Shown piece by piece: positions 8,601 to 15,881 of a stretch of 64,000 nucleotides of DNA. Both the position numbers and the translations under genes were made by a program. Below the pieces are notes generated by a model. It saw nothing but the letters and a program-made list of their open reading frames with translations, searched no databases and was not told the DNA's origin. The stretch comes from Candidatus Saccharibacteria bacterium UBA2951. Its GTDB lineage: Bacteria; Patescibacteriota; Saccharimonadia; Saccharimonadales; Saccharimonadaceae. Each line of letters begins with the position of its first letter. Position 1 is the stretch's first letter. The stretch spans positions 183,441-247,440 of the forward strand of contig DEBR01000002.1 in the NCBI GenBank assembly GCA_002348615.1, written 5' to 3'.

Positions 8601-11257
8601 CAACAGTCGGCGAATCCGTCAATACCACGACGGCGCCGTGTAATAACGCGACTCCAACTGACTGTAACCTACCGGGAACGACGTATATCGGTAACATGCT
8701 TTCCGGCGCAGTTATCACGAATGGATATTTGTATGTCATTGGCGGCTGTACCAACAATACATGTTCGGCTACCACAGGTAATGTGGCGTACGTAGCTATC
8801 TCGTCCACAGGTCACATGACAAAGCCGGCAACGTGTCCGAGCGGCACATACCGCGGTAACGCCTGGTGTGTTGATACCACCAACACTGTTGCTGGTGGTA
8901 TTGCAGCTACCAGTCCGGTCGTGTTCGGCGGAAGGATTTATCTCGTCGGGGGTCTGGATGGGAGTGGCAACACCGGTCTGATTTTCCGGACTACCGTTAA
9001 TTCCGATGGCAGTGTCGGCGCATGGACATCTCAATCGATCACTGGCGTCGGCGCATCAAACGTATCGTATGAATACGCGGTCGCCCGTGCAAATGCCGCT
9101 GCTGCCGGTACGACGCCGGGGTATCTGTATATCTTCGGCGGCTGTACCTCAAGCAGTAGCGCAGGTTGTACTGCCTATACTGGCAACGTCTATCGGTGCG
9201 ATATACAAACCAGTGGCGCGATTGCCAGTTGCTCGACAAGTGGGCAGCTTCAGATTGGCACTCTACCTGGCGGCTCATCCCCAGGGCTCGCCATCATGAG
9301 TGGCACGCTTTATGCCGGATATATTTACCTCATCGGTGGTGTTTCACCTGACTTCCAGGACCTCGATACCGTCCGATATGCGAAGATCGACGACAGTAAC
9401 AATGTCGTTACCGTCGGTAGCGGCTGGGTCGAGTCTTCAAGCGTCATGAACGTTGGTCGTCGTCGTGCCGCGGCATTCGGGTACAACGGATACCTATACG
9501 TAGTAGGCGGCTATGACGCGACTAGTGGTGTCCTGCCCGACATCGAGTTTATCAAGATCAACGTCAGTGATGGCAGCCTCATTGGCGACGCGTCGAACAG
9601 CAATAAGTTCCATGTGTCAGGCGTCCAGATCAATCAGCGCTGGGGACTTAGCGTACCGGTGTCGAACTCCTACGCCTATGTCATCGGCGGGTGTACGGCC
9701 GGTGCCAGCCCGGGCGGGTGCACGGCCAGGACCGACGTGATTCAGACGTTCCAGGTATACAACAACGACAGCGGTGCGCCGGCAGGTTATTCGAACAGCG
9801 CCAACACGTACGGCACCAACCCTCGACGCCTCGGAGCTAGTGCCACGGTCCTAAACGGCAAACTGTATGTCGCCGGCGGATGCGTCAGCACGGCCAGCGA
9901 CTGTACCGATGCCGTCAATACCGTCAGCTACTCGACGATCAATCCTGCATCCGGAGCTTTAGGAAGCTTTTCCAACACGACTGCCAACTTACCAGCTGAC
10001 AGAACCTGGGGGCAGCTGGTCAACGCCGGCGGAAGTCTATACTACGTCGGTGGCCAGCCGGACGCAGCAGCGAGTACGGCTACTACGGTTTATTATGGAA
10101 CACCAGCCGGTAGCGGTGATGTATCAACCTGGTCAACTGCCAGCAATGGTCTACCTGCTGCCCGTACCAAGTTCGGTGCAGCCGTTTGGAATGACAGGAT
10201 TTATATCGCCGGTGGGTTAAGTGACGGCAGTAACGCGACAACCGACTCGAACACAGTGTATGTCAGCCCCCAACTTACATCTGGCGGTAACATCACTTCG
10301 GCCTGGTCTTCAGGTAGTACGTCGTTCAACGTTGCTCGTTACGGAGCATCGTTGGTTGCCTACGCGAATAACCTGTACTTGCTAGGCGGCAACGACGGCA
10401 CGAATTACTTAAGCGATACCCAGTATTCGAAGATTGACCCGTCGACCGGCCTTGCCGGAACGTGGACGGACTCACGTAGTCTCCCAATCCAGGTCTCCCA
10501 AGGAAGCGCCTTCGCTGCGAACGGATACATCTATCTCATGGGTGGGCGGACAGCCGACGCGACCTGCGACCCAATCACATTAGTCGCGCCAATTAGCGCA
10601 AATACGACGATCGCCACCGGCAATAATCCGACCGGTCTTGGCGAATGGTACGAAACGAACCAGCGCTACACAGGGAACCGTTACGGAGCGGCAGCGGCTT
10701 ACTACGAAGGTAAGGCTTATATTACCGGTGGTGCTTGCGGCAGTGGAGCGCTGACGTACATCGCCACGCAGGCTGACAATACACAGCAGACCGCCCTGCT
10801 TGCGCAGCCGCAGGTCGCGAAGTATTCAATTATGATCGATACCGACTCTGACGTATTCCCGACTAACTGGCTACTAAATGGTGTCGACAACTCTATCGGT
10901 GCACGGTGGAAGTTAAAATACCGCAGCATGACCAACCCAACGACACTTTGTACCAGTCCGGCCATGACCACCTGGGGACAGGAAACGTTCTTCGGAGACG
11001 TAACCCTTGGATTGCCTGGCGTCTACACCCCGAAGAATGGCAGCGGTACGAACACGAACTGTGCCCGCTACTACTATTTCAACGTGTCGGTCGACAGCTC
11101 GCAGGCCTTCGGCTACCCCGACGACGTGACCCGCGGCCCGACTATCACCGACCTCACCCTGCAGTTTACCGCCGACCCAGCGAAGCGACTCATGCACGGA
11201 CGCACGTTTACCGGTGGGCTTCAACAACCAATCGATACGCCGTATTACTCATTCTAG
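5621..11257 (+). CDS. Giant surface protein: glycine-rich domain inserted ahead of a Kelch-repeat region
   Basis: 1878 residues. The N-terminus is basic and followed by one transmembrane segment (about 45-68). Residues about 80-340 form a beta-rich module. A Kelch-like strand (YIYAVGG, near 365) is interrupted by a glycine-rich domain (about 375-677) that opens FTVPAGVTSITVKMWGGGGG and is nearly half Gly. Residues about 690-1650 hold many Kelch blades with YIYLVGG / LYVVGG cores. Several blades carry a Cys right after the double Gly and a second Cys 3-10 residues later, which suggests disulfide-stabilised loops. The C-terminal about 150 residues form a further beta domain. Probably an extracellular binding or adhesion protein. 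It is the largest gene here and shares its strand and style with its neighbours. Confidence 0.7.
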   Translation: MKLGGGYRRRPHRHVQALLAHANRATPVNVRRVIDRFLGLKLRYRIMIVAGIFVIAELFTLYLPMLQGSSYALGNGEGLLGESSPEMAKKLTFDAAKQVYSFNTERKTNPSDSTGGMTSASATAHKDPTKGVTVNDTVNNVQLTMTPTFGLEEGRQSKDRIVYPLKNGSGWVVYTMRGVGIKEDIILKHAPGNEASYSYKLSLGNSMKAKVEADGSLGVYGNSLLSSNVTTGTDKDAKLLEKARKNAPKDTLLFTIPKPVVNDKKGQAKGITAHYSLKGDTLTVTATGLRKGSYPLTIDPSIYVVTAEQFMAGNNETNINFDVDNKLIKKGRTTGARFDAWQDTSSLPNALWGASTAAAGGYIYAVGGTAYNGQTYTSQGSSTFTVPAGVTSITVKMWGGGGGGGGGAATAAGGGGGGSGYVTATLSVTPGETLNVYVGGGGEGGLYNNGGQDAGGGGGGGGYSSIYRSSTLLALAAGGGGGGGARNATAGGAAGAGGGTSGVNGTGVGNGGGGAGGTASAGGNGGTGGNSNTGAAGSSLAGGAGADGRSSGTTRGSGVLGGLATGGNGGQPNVATTRPGGGGGGAGYFGGGGGGSTTSANGNAGGGGGGGSSRTDPGATGVTNTAGSGVNPGNSGDAVRAGAGQGGSGGAALNDGGNGTNGLISITYGGGGSTTTSSVNWAKFNTGSGTIDSANPGTGACSGWCSTAAYSLPAGRANFSLVAYNGFLYAMGGTDSTGTRQSTVYVAKLGANGEPQLWHPTDSNPNNWVYWYQDTGLSNIRAYAGAVAYNNHMYLLGGIGPTTPVNTVQVADILPTGKLGSWSTLTNLPSNLYAHDVQVYNDRLYILGGSSTVGGAPTANVYYNKINSDGTVNSWTQTSSLSTGRMNQGGNMSVVWGAYIYISGGCSAVNGSGYCTTIASDSQVASINADGSIGEWNTMAGVIDTRMSQSVVAWRDNIYEIGGCSSQNTTTGDCNTGMLSSIKYGTVNQDGDASTVGESVNTTTAPCNNATPTDCNLPGTTYIGNMLSGAVITNGYLYVIGGCTNNTCSATTGNVAYVAISSTGHMTKPATCPSGTYRGNAWCVDTTNTVAGGIAATSPVVFGGRIYLVGGLDGSGNTGLIFRTTVNSDGSVGAWTSQSITGVGASNVSYEYAVARANAAAAGTTPGYLYIFGGCTSSSSAGCTAYTGNVYRCDIQTSGAIASCSTSGQLQIGTLPGGSSPGLAIMSGTLYAGYIYLIGGVSPDFQDLDTVRYAKIDDSNNVVTVGSGWVESSSVMNVGRRRAAAFGYNGYLYVVGGYDATSGVLPDIEFIKINVSDGSLIGDASNSNKFHVSGVQINQRWGLSVPVSNSYAYVIGGCTAGASPGGCTARTDVIQTFQVYNNDSGAPAGYSNSANTYGTNPRRLGASATVLNGKLYVAGGCVSTASDCTDAVNTVSYSTINPASGALGSFSNTTANLPADRTWGQLVNAGGSLYYVGGQPDAAASTATTVYYGTPAGSGDVSTWSTASNGLPAARTKFGAAVWNDRIYIAGGLSDGSNATTDSNTVYVSPQLTSGGNITSAWSSGSTSFNVARYGASLVAYANNLYLLGGNDGTNYLSDTQYSKIDPSTGLAGTWTDSRSLPIQVSQGSAFAANGYIYLMGGRTADATCDPITLVAPISANTTIATGNNPTGLGEWYETNQRYTGNRYGAAAAYYEGKAYITGGACGSGALTYIATQADNTQQTALLAQPQVAKYSIMIDTDSDVFPTNWLLNGVDNSIGARWKLKYRSMTNPTTLCTSPAMTTWGQETFFGDVTLGLPGVYTPKNGSGTNTNCARYYYFNVSVDSSQAFGYPDDVTRGPTITDLTLQFTADPAKRLMHGRTFTGGLQQPIDTPYYSF

Positions 11258-11264
11258 AAACCAT

Positions 11265-11825
11265 ATGAACATACCAACTGCCATTACCCAACACCCTCGA
11301 TCGGTCATACTTATCGCGGCCTGCTTGGCTGCGATCGCCGGTGGAATCGCGACACCGCATTTACTGTACGGCACCGCTCCTTCCGGCGCGTCGGACACCG
11401 CAAAGACTGATACCGACGTTCCGGTCGTCGCTGGAACATTACAGAAGGGGACGCCAGACTATAAGACTATCCTGCCAGCCGGACATTCAATCAAGGATTA
11501 CGGCGGCTGGACCCGCGTTAGTCCACCGAAGCGCGACCCGGTCTACGCTTACGTCGATCATATCGGTGCTATTCCAATTAATGTTTCGCAGCAACCTATA
11601 CCAAAAGATTTTGGCGATGACCCCGACAGCCAGGTGCAAGACCTTGCCCAAGGGTACGGTGCCTCAACAGTCATTAAAGCCGGCTCGACGACCGTCTATA
11701 TTGGCACGTCGGCAAAAGGGCCGCAGTCAGTCATATTTATAAAAGACGGACTTTTAGTTCTTATCAAAGCCAGTGCGGCCGTACCGGACAAGCAGTGGCA
11801 AGAGTATATTCAATCACTTAGTTAA
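11265..11825 (+). CDS. Small secreted or membrane-anchored protein of unknown function
   Basis: 186 residues from the ATG at 11265, which is 7 bases after the stop of the Kelch gene and probably coupled to it. An N-terminal hydrophobic segment (about 14-36) acts as a signal or anchor. A soluble domain follows with LPAGHSIKDYGGWTRVSPP and PVYAYVDHIGAIPINVSQQ, then a beta-hairpin-like C-terminus. No catalytic motif is recognised. An upstream in-frame start at 11214 would overlap the Kelch gene and seems less likely. It closes the plus-strand surface-protein block and converges with the next gene. Confidence 0.6.
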   Translation: MNIPTAITQHPRSVILIAACLAAIAGGIATPHLLYGTAPSGASDTAKTDTDVPVVAGTLQKGTPDYKTILPAGHSIKDYGGWTRVSPPKRDPVYAYVDHIGAIPINVSQQPIPKDFGDDPDSQVQDLAQGYGASTVIKAGSTTVYIGTSAKGPQSVIFIKDGLLVLIKASAAVPDKQWQEYIQSLS

Positions 11826-11839
11826 ATATACTCTTGACA

Positions 11840-12403
11840 CTACGGTTTGACTATTAAATCCCCTATTACTACCGCGCTGTGTTTTTTATTCTTGCAGGTC
11901 ACCTGGACCGGCCACTTCCCTGGGGGAGTGCCCTGCGTGACCGTCCAAGCCCAACTAGCAACACCGAATTCGTCGGCAACTTTGGTGACCAGTCCGCCAT
12001 CTTTGGCGGGTACATTGTTATATTTAACGACTATGGCGCACTCGGCGTCGGGGTTGGTTCGAACGGTCATAGATGCATTCTCCCCTATCCTAACGTCAGA
12101 CGTGAACATTTGAATGGCCACCCCGACTTTCGCGTCCGACGCGACCTTATGCGGCTTTATGACAGCCGGCCGATTCTTCGTCGCAACCGGTAACTCGGCC
12201 GCGACAGCTGGCTTTTGTTTACCCATATACCAGGTATAGCCAATCCCGGCGGCAACCGCGAGAACGAAAAGTGCCAATATGGCATTTACTGTCCGCCTAG
12301 CGGATTTACGACGCTGCTCGCGCTTTAACGTCCGCTGCGGAAGCTTGTGCGGCGCTGAGCGCGGCCTTGGAATTGGGTACTTTCGTCTGACCTCAAGAGC
12401 CAT
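11840..12403 (-). CDS. Single-pass membrane protein with an Ig-like ectodomain
   Basis: 187 residues. A strongly basic cytoplasmic N-terminus (about 1-38, many Arg/Lys) precedes a transmembrane helix (about 39-60, LALFVLAVAAGIGYTWYM). A linker and a beta-rich ectodomain (about 95-187) follow, with two Cys (CAIVVKY and VQVTCKN) that could form an Ig-type disulfide. The WAWTVTQGTPPGKWPVQVTC segment resembles secreted Ig folds that present a Gly-Lys-Trp turn. A similar Lys-Trp-Gln turn occurs in the protein encoded at 46813-47367. Function unknown; it sits 31 bases downstream of another small membrane protein and may share its transcript. Confidence 0.6.
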   Translation of the reverse strand: MALEVRRKYPIPRPRSAPHKLPQRTLKREQRRKSARRTVNAILALFVLAVAAGIGYTWYMGKQKPAVAAELPVATKNRPAVIKPHKVASDAKVGVAIQMFTSDVRIGENASMTVRTNPDAECAIVVKYNNVPAKDGGLVTKVADEFGVASWAWTVTQGTPPGKWPVQVTCKNKKHSAVVIGDLIVKP

Positions 12404-12434
12404 GATGTTTTTCTATGCCCACGGGCGGGTTATA

Positions 12435-12989
12435 TTATTTTTTGGTTTGTGATTGGGTAATCGTCTTGCTGACTGTTCCGGTCGGTTTGAGATTTTCAAA
12501 GTAGAGCAATTGGCTTTTCGAAATGATAATCTCGTCTTCCGGGCCATGAATTTCATTGCCCAGTTTGATCAGCTCAAAGTCTGACGCGTTTTGGCTTTCG
12601 ACTGATTGCGGCGACGCGGCCGTGCGGTCAGACTTCTTTTGCAAGTAGTATACGTCCGTCAGACGAAAATAATCGTCGTTAATAACAGACAGTTTACCAA
12701 AATAGGTCGGCGTACTCAGTGCGTCTCTTAGAACGACCGCCTGGTATTTGCTGCTGTCAATCGCCGAAGCGGCGCCGGTGCGGCCAAATACAAACCAGGC
12801 AGCGGCAGCCAACGCAAGAATAATAAGTACGACTACGCCAAATACGACCGGTTTCTTTGATCGCTTTGGTTGCTCGTGGCGCTTCGTTCGCGTAGGCGTA
12901 ACGGCCGCTTGTGCAGGCGGTGGCGTCGGCGCAGCCGGTTCCGCTTGCCGCGGTGATGGCCGATTATTTCGGTATGACATACTGTCCAT
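12435..12989 (-). CDS. Single-pass membrane protein of unknown function
   Basis: 184 residues. A Pro/Ala/Arg-rich N-terminal tail (about 1-46) leads into a transmembrane helix (about 47-69, VVFGVVVLIILALAAAAWFV). The extracellular part has about 110 residues with YQAVVLRDALSTPTYFGKL and VINDDYFRLTDVYYLQ motifs. This pattern of Pro-rich cytoplasmic tail plus a small ectodomain is common among Saccharibacteria small membrane proteins. The ATG at 12989 has an AGGGAGAA Shine-Dalgarno about 10 bases upstream; a second ATG four codons in is also possible. No enzymatic residues are recognised. Confidence 0.6.
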   Translation of the reverse strand: MDSMSYRNNRPSPRQAEPAAPTPPPAQAAVTPTRTKRHEQPKRSKKPVVFGVVVLIILALAAAAWFVFGRTGAASAIDSSKYQAVVLRDALSTPTYFGKLSVINDDYFRLTDVYYLQKKSDRTAASPQSVESQNASDFELIKLGNEIHGPEDEIIISKSQLLYFENLKPTGTVSKTITQSQTKK

Positions 12990-13080
12990 GTGTCTGTAGT
13001 TCTCCCTGTTTATTCTCTACCCAAGAATTACCCATATCATACCATAAGGGGTATGCGGGCGACAAACCGCCCATATGAAA

Positions 13081-13104
13081 CATCCGCCGGTGGGCCGGCG
13101 GATG
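13081..13104 (-). terminator. Strong GC hairpin downstream of the 56-residue ORF
   Basis: A perfect 10-bp stem (CATCCGCCGG / CCGGCGGATG) with a 4-base loop, followed on the minus strand by a short TTT. It lies about 100 bases beyond the stop of the small minus-strand ORF and before the next minus-strand gene. The T-run is weak, so efficiency is uncertain. Confidence 0.5.
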
Positions 13105-13203
13105 CAACAGGGGTTTATTGGGAAGGTACTTCACAAACCTGTGGATATGGGGTCGCAGGGAACGCAGTCGTCAGGTGCCTTCGGTACAGAGCCGTGAAGC
13201 TCT

Positions 13204-13374
13204 TTAGCGTATGGCCAGTGCGATGTACGGAGTGTCCGAAACTTCGATGTACTGGCGGTGTCCGCGCCGAGGCTTGTGTCCGGATAAGTCGCTGAGGTCT
13301 GCTGCTTTTGGCAGCTTCCGGTCCATGAACCGGTTAATCCTTGCGGTTAGTTCTTGGCTGCTCATTTTATTCAT
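13204..13374 (-). CDS. Small basic ORF (56 residues), divergent from the Crp/Fnr gene
   Basis: The ATG at 13374 is preceded by a near-perfect Shine-Dalgarno (GGAGGAGGG, 5 bases upstream), one of the best in the window. The peptide begins MNKMSSQELTARINRFMDRK and ends YIALAIR. It is soluble, rich in Arg/Lys and has no membrane segment. A possible -10 (TATAGT, minus strand, 13406-13411) places the CRP-type palindrome at 13433-13448 near -41 of its promoter. The 13081-13104 hairpin could end the transcript. No family is recognised; the ribosome-binding site and context support a real gene. Confidence 0.55.
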   Translation of the reverse strand: MNKMSSQELTARINRFMDRKLPKAADLSDLSGHKPRRGHRQYIEVSDTPYIALAIR

Positions 13375-13432
13375 CGCTACCCTCCTCCACAGTTGGTATA
13401 CCCTTACTATAAGGACTTGGTACCGACCATGC

Positions 13433-13471
13433 TGTGAGACTCCTCACAGAAATAATGTGATAATTTTCACT
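13433..13471 (+). promoter_or_regulatory. Two CRP-type palindromic operators
   Basis: Site 1 (13433-13448) is TGTGAGACTCCTCACA, an exact TGTGA-N6-TCACA. Site 2 (13456-13471) is TGTGATAATTTTCACT, matching 9 of 10 consensus positions. Their centres are 23 bp apart, about two helical turns. Site 2 overlaps the -35 region of the Crp/Fnr gene and site 1 is centred near -60 of it. They most likely bind the regulator encoded just downstream. Confidence 0.7.
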
Positions 13472-13493
13472 ATGCACCTTAGCACGCTATACT
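13465..13493 (+). promoter_or_regulatory. Promoter of the Crp/Fnr gene, leaderless
   Basis: TTTCAC (13465-13470), a 17-base spacer and TATACT (13488-13493). The -10 ends 7 bases before the ATG at 13501, so the mRNA should start at or beside the ATG. The GGGAG in between is too close to act as a Shine-Dalgarno. Confidence 0.6.
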
Positions 13494-13500
13494 GGGAGTA

Positions 13501-14163
13501 ATGGATGACCTACTTAGGGAGCTCAAGCCGCACGGTTCGTTCAGGACTATTACCAGGGGTGGCAACGTGCTCTTTCAGGGTGAGATTCCTCGTCATGTCA
13601 TGGTGGTGAGAAGCGGTATCGTCAGGGCATATACCATAACGTCCATCGGTGAAGAGCGAACCGTAGCACTATATGGCGATGGCGACATCATTCCGCTTAC
13701 ATGGGTACTGGGCGCGACAGCAGACAGTTTTTTCTACTACGAGGCCGTGACCGATTGCCGTATCTTCCAGGTGTCAAAGCCCGCTTTTGACGATTACCTG
13801 AGCGCCAATCCGGAACGATTACGGGCCATGCTAAGCCGCACCGCAACGATTTATACGTCGCTGCTACTTCGTATCACTGGACTCGAACAATCACGTGCCA
13901 TTGAAAAGATCGGTTTCACTCTGTATTACCTGCTGTTCACACGCAGCAAAGAAATACGCCCAGGCGTGTTTCGCATTGATGTCCGCCTCAGCCACGCACT
14001 GTTCGGTTCGCTCGTCGGCCTGACTCGCGAAAGTACCGCCAAGAATATGAAGCTGCTCCGCGACCGTAAGATCATCGACTACTCCAGCTTTACGTACACG
14101 GTCAACAAAGCAAAGCTCGAAGCTTTCCTGGGCGAAGATAGCTTCCGTGACCTATCTATGTAG
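13501..14163 (+). CDS. Crp/Fnr-family transcriptional regulator
   Basis: 220 residues, the usual Crp length. An N-terminal cyclic-nucleotide-binding-type beta barrel (about 10-125, with GGNVLFQGEIPRHVMVVRSG) is followed by the dimerisation helix (about 125-150) and a C-terminal winged helix (about 160-215). The recognition helix has GLTRESTAKNMKLL: the Arg-Glu pair that CRP uses to read TGTGA is kept and the third contact Arg is Lys. The cyclic-AMP phosphate-binding Arg-Ser/Thr signature is not visible and no Fe-S cysteine set is present, so the effector is unknown. Two CRP-type sites in its own promoter suggest autoregulation. Confidence 0.85.
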   Translation: MDDLLRELKPHGSFRTITRGGNVLFQGEIPRHVMVVRSGIVRAYTITSIGEERTVALYGDGDIIPLTWVLGATADSFFYYEAVTDCRIFQVSKPAFDDYLSANPERLRAMLSRTATIYTSLLLRITGLEQSRAIEKIGFTLYYLLFTRSKEIRPGVFRIDVRLSHALFGSLVGLTRESTAKNMKLLRDRKIIDYSSFTYTVNKAKLEAFLGEDSFRDLSM

Positions 14164-14168
14164 GCAGC

Positions 14169-14561
14169 CTAGACCCGCGCTTTTTCGTGCGCGATGTCGG
14201 CAATAATACGAAGCAGCTCCTTCGGAGCCGCTCGCGCCTTCAGCACATACCGGTGAGCACCGAGCGCGAATGCTTCGTCAACTTCTTCCTGAGCGTCATA
14301 ATTACTAAATACTACCACCGTACTGTCGTGCTCATCGGCGTGATAGTGCTTCAAAAAATCAATGCCGTCCATTGCAGGCATTCGAAGATCAAGAAAAATA
14401 ATGTCGGGGTTCTCACCATTCTCAATCAACGTTAATGCCTGTTTGCCGTCATGCGCCGATGTCACCTCATACCCGGCCGATTCTATGATCATCCGGTAGG
14501 CTTTGTTCAAATCCTCGTCATCTTCTACCACAAGGACTTTCAAATTTTCTGCTTGCGTCAT
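14169..14561 (-). CDS. Stand-alone response regulator receiver (CheY-like)
   Basis: 130 residues, a single receiver domain with no output domain. The acidic pair (VVEDDED), the phospho-acceptor Asp in IIFLDLRMP, the conserved Ser in VVVFSNYD and the Lys in YVLKARAAP are all present, so phosphorylation should be possible. The usual Pro after the conserved Lys is displaced by Ala-Arg-Ala-Ala-Pro. A GAGAGGTG Shine-Dalgarno precedes the ATG. No histidine kinase gene is in the window, so the partner is elsewhere. It converges with the Crp/Fnr gene, 5 bases away. Confidence 0.85.
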   Translation of the reverse strand: MTQAENLKVLVVEDDEDLNKAYRMIIESAGYEVTSAHDGKQALTLIENGENPDIIFLDLRMPAMDGIDFLKHYHADEHDSTVVVFSNYDAQEEVDEAFALGAHRYVLKARAAPKELLRIIADIAHEKARV

Positions 14562-14697
14562 TTGTTCACCTCTCAGTTAGATTGTAACGAGTGTTCTTCG
14601 GGTAGTATGTGACCTATATTACTTTTTTTGTCATGATTGTGGCAAACCACACCAATACCGCCTGCTGTCAGAGAGCGGTCTAGCGTAAATGCGAGGT

Positions 14698-14907
14698 TTA
14701 TCGTTTACCGTTCAGGTATTTTCCTGCGACGCTGAGTGCGAATGAGCTTAATATCACGAATATGTTAATCATGAATAGCTTCGTGATGACAAGCTCGACA
14801 CCCGAGTTTTTGTCGTCCGGATCCATACCAGTCAACACCATAAGAATGCCTAGCAGTCCAAAGGTGACTGAGGCGTAAATAAATACGTTGGTGGCGATTT
14901 TTTGCAT
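14698..14907 (-). CDS. Small two-helix membrane protein
   Basis: 69 residues with two hydrophobic helices (about 7-26 and 40-62) joined by an acidic loop (GMDPDDKNSG). No family is recognised. It starts 2 bases downstream of the gene at 14910-15110 and is probably co-transcribed and co-translated with it. The pair may form a small hetero-oligomeric membrane complex, but that is a guess from operon structure only. Confidence 0.55.
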   Translation of the reverse strand: MQKIATNVFIYASVTFGLLGILMVLTGMDPDDKNSGVELVITKLFMINIFVILSSFALSVAGKYLNGKR

Positions 14908-14909
14908 AA

Positions 14910-15110
14910 TTAGTTAACCCCTAGCCCTTGCAACCCGTAGTAAACGACGAATGCCGGCCATACACATGCTTTAAGGAACGCGAGAACTACTCCCCAAAAC
15001 CCATCCGCAATATTTACGAAGTAGACCAGGGCGCCAATGAATCCCAAAAAGAGCGTGAATCCAACAGGACCCGACCCGTTGATTACCTTTACTGTTTTGT
15101 TATCTTTCAT
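14910..15110 (-). CDS. Small two-helix membrane protein
   Basis: 66 residues. A short basic N-terminus leads into two hydrophobic segments (about 14-36 and 38-62) with TLFLGFIGALVYFV and FLKACVWPAFVVYYGLQ. A strong Shine-Dalgarno (GAGGAGG, 5 bases before the ATG) supports translation. The length and the two-helix layout recall small membrane proteins seen in many Saccharibacteria genomes, but I do not recognise a named family. First gene of a two-gene unit with the one at 14698-14907. Confidence 0.6.
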   Translation of the reverse strand: MKDNKTVKVINGSGPVGFTLFLGFIGALVYFVNIADGFWGVVLAFLKACVWPAFVVYYGLQGLGVN

Positions 15111-15268
15111 ACTACCTCCTCTACTTATATTGTAACAAATACAATCAATGCGTTGGTGTCATTATCCCTGTAGTACAACATGACCGCCGAAATATAATTG
15201 ACTTACATCACACATTCGGTAAGCATAAGCATATATACTGCAAGCAAAACTATATTAAAGGAGCAATC

Positions 15269-15805
15269 ATGGCAAAAACAAAGACAGAGACCCGCGTCGT
15301 AAAACAGGTATTCACCTATCTTTGCTTATTAGGAGTGGTCGTATTCCTCGTCATCGGTGGTCTGGCATATTGGGCGTACAGCTTTACGAGCAATATGGTA
15401 CAAACTGAGCTCGCCGCCCAAAAAGTGTATTTCCCTGAAAAAGGCAGCCCGGCGCTTGATCCAAAGGAATATCCCGACCTACAACAATACGCCGGCCAAC
15501 TCGTCGACACACCCGAAGAAGCCAAGGCTTATGCGAACGGCTACATCGGCCGACACTTGAAGAACGTCGCCGACGGCAAGGTATACGCCGAAGTCAGCGC
15601 CGAAGCAATGAAAGACCCAACCAACCAAAAGTTGCAGCAACAAAAAGCAACGCTATTCCAGGGCGAGACGTTGCGCGGTATTTTGCTTACTAGCGGGTAT
15701 GGGTTCGGAACGGTTGGCAAAGTTGCCGGCATCGCTTCAATGGTCTCGTTCGTCTTGGCAGCCGGTTCTCTGGTTGTCGCGATTCTTCTTCGAGCCCGTT
15801 CCTAG
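15269..15805 (+). CDS. Two-helix membrane protein with an extracytoplasmic domain
   Basis: 178 residues. A transmembrane helix near the N-terminus (about 14-40, LCLLGVVVFLVIGGLAYWAY) and another at the C-terminus (about 152-175) flank a soluble region of about 110 residues rich in Lys, Glu and Ala (EEAKAYANGYIGRHLKNVAD). This layout resembles Saccharibacteria proteins of unknown role. An AAAGGAG Shine-Dalgarno lies 6 bases before the ATG, and a TATACT at about 15235 may be its -10. No catalytic motif is visible. Confidence 0.6.
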   Translation: MAKTKTETRVVKQVFTYLCLLGVVVFLVIGGLAYWAYSFTSNMVQTELAAQKVYFPEKGSPALDPKEYPDLQQYAGQLVDTPEEAKAYANGYIGRHLKNVADGKVYAEVSAEAMKDPTNQKLQQQKATLFQGETLRGILLTSGYGFGTVGKVAGIASMVSFVLAAGSLVVAILLRARS

Positions 15806-15881
15806 GCAATCTGCCCTCATTTGCACGAGCCTGTCATTGCAGCTACCATATGTCTATTAAGCATAAGCAAGGATGGTGTGT

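Noticed and set aside
13105..13203. A structured RNA between the 56-residue ORF and its terminator
   Set aside because: Several short inverted repeats are visible but no known ncRNA pattern; could not be supported without covariance data.
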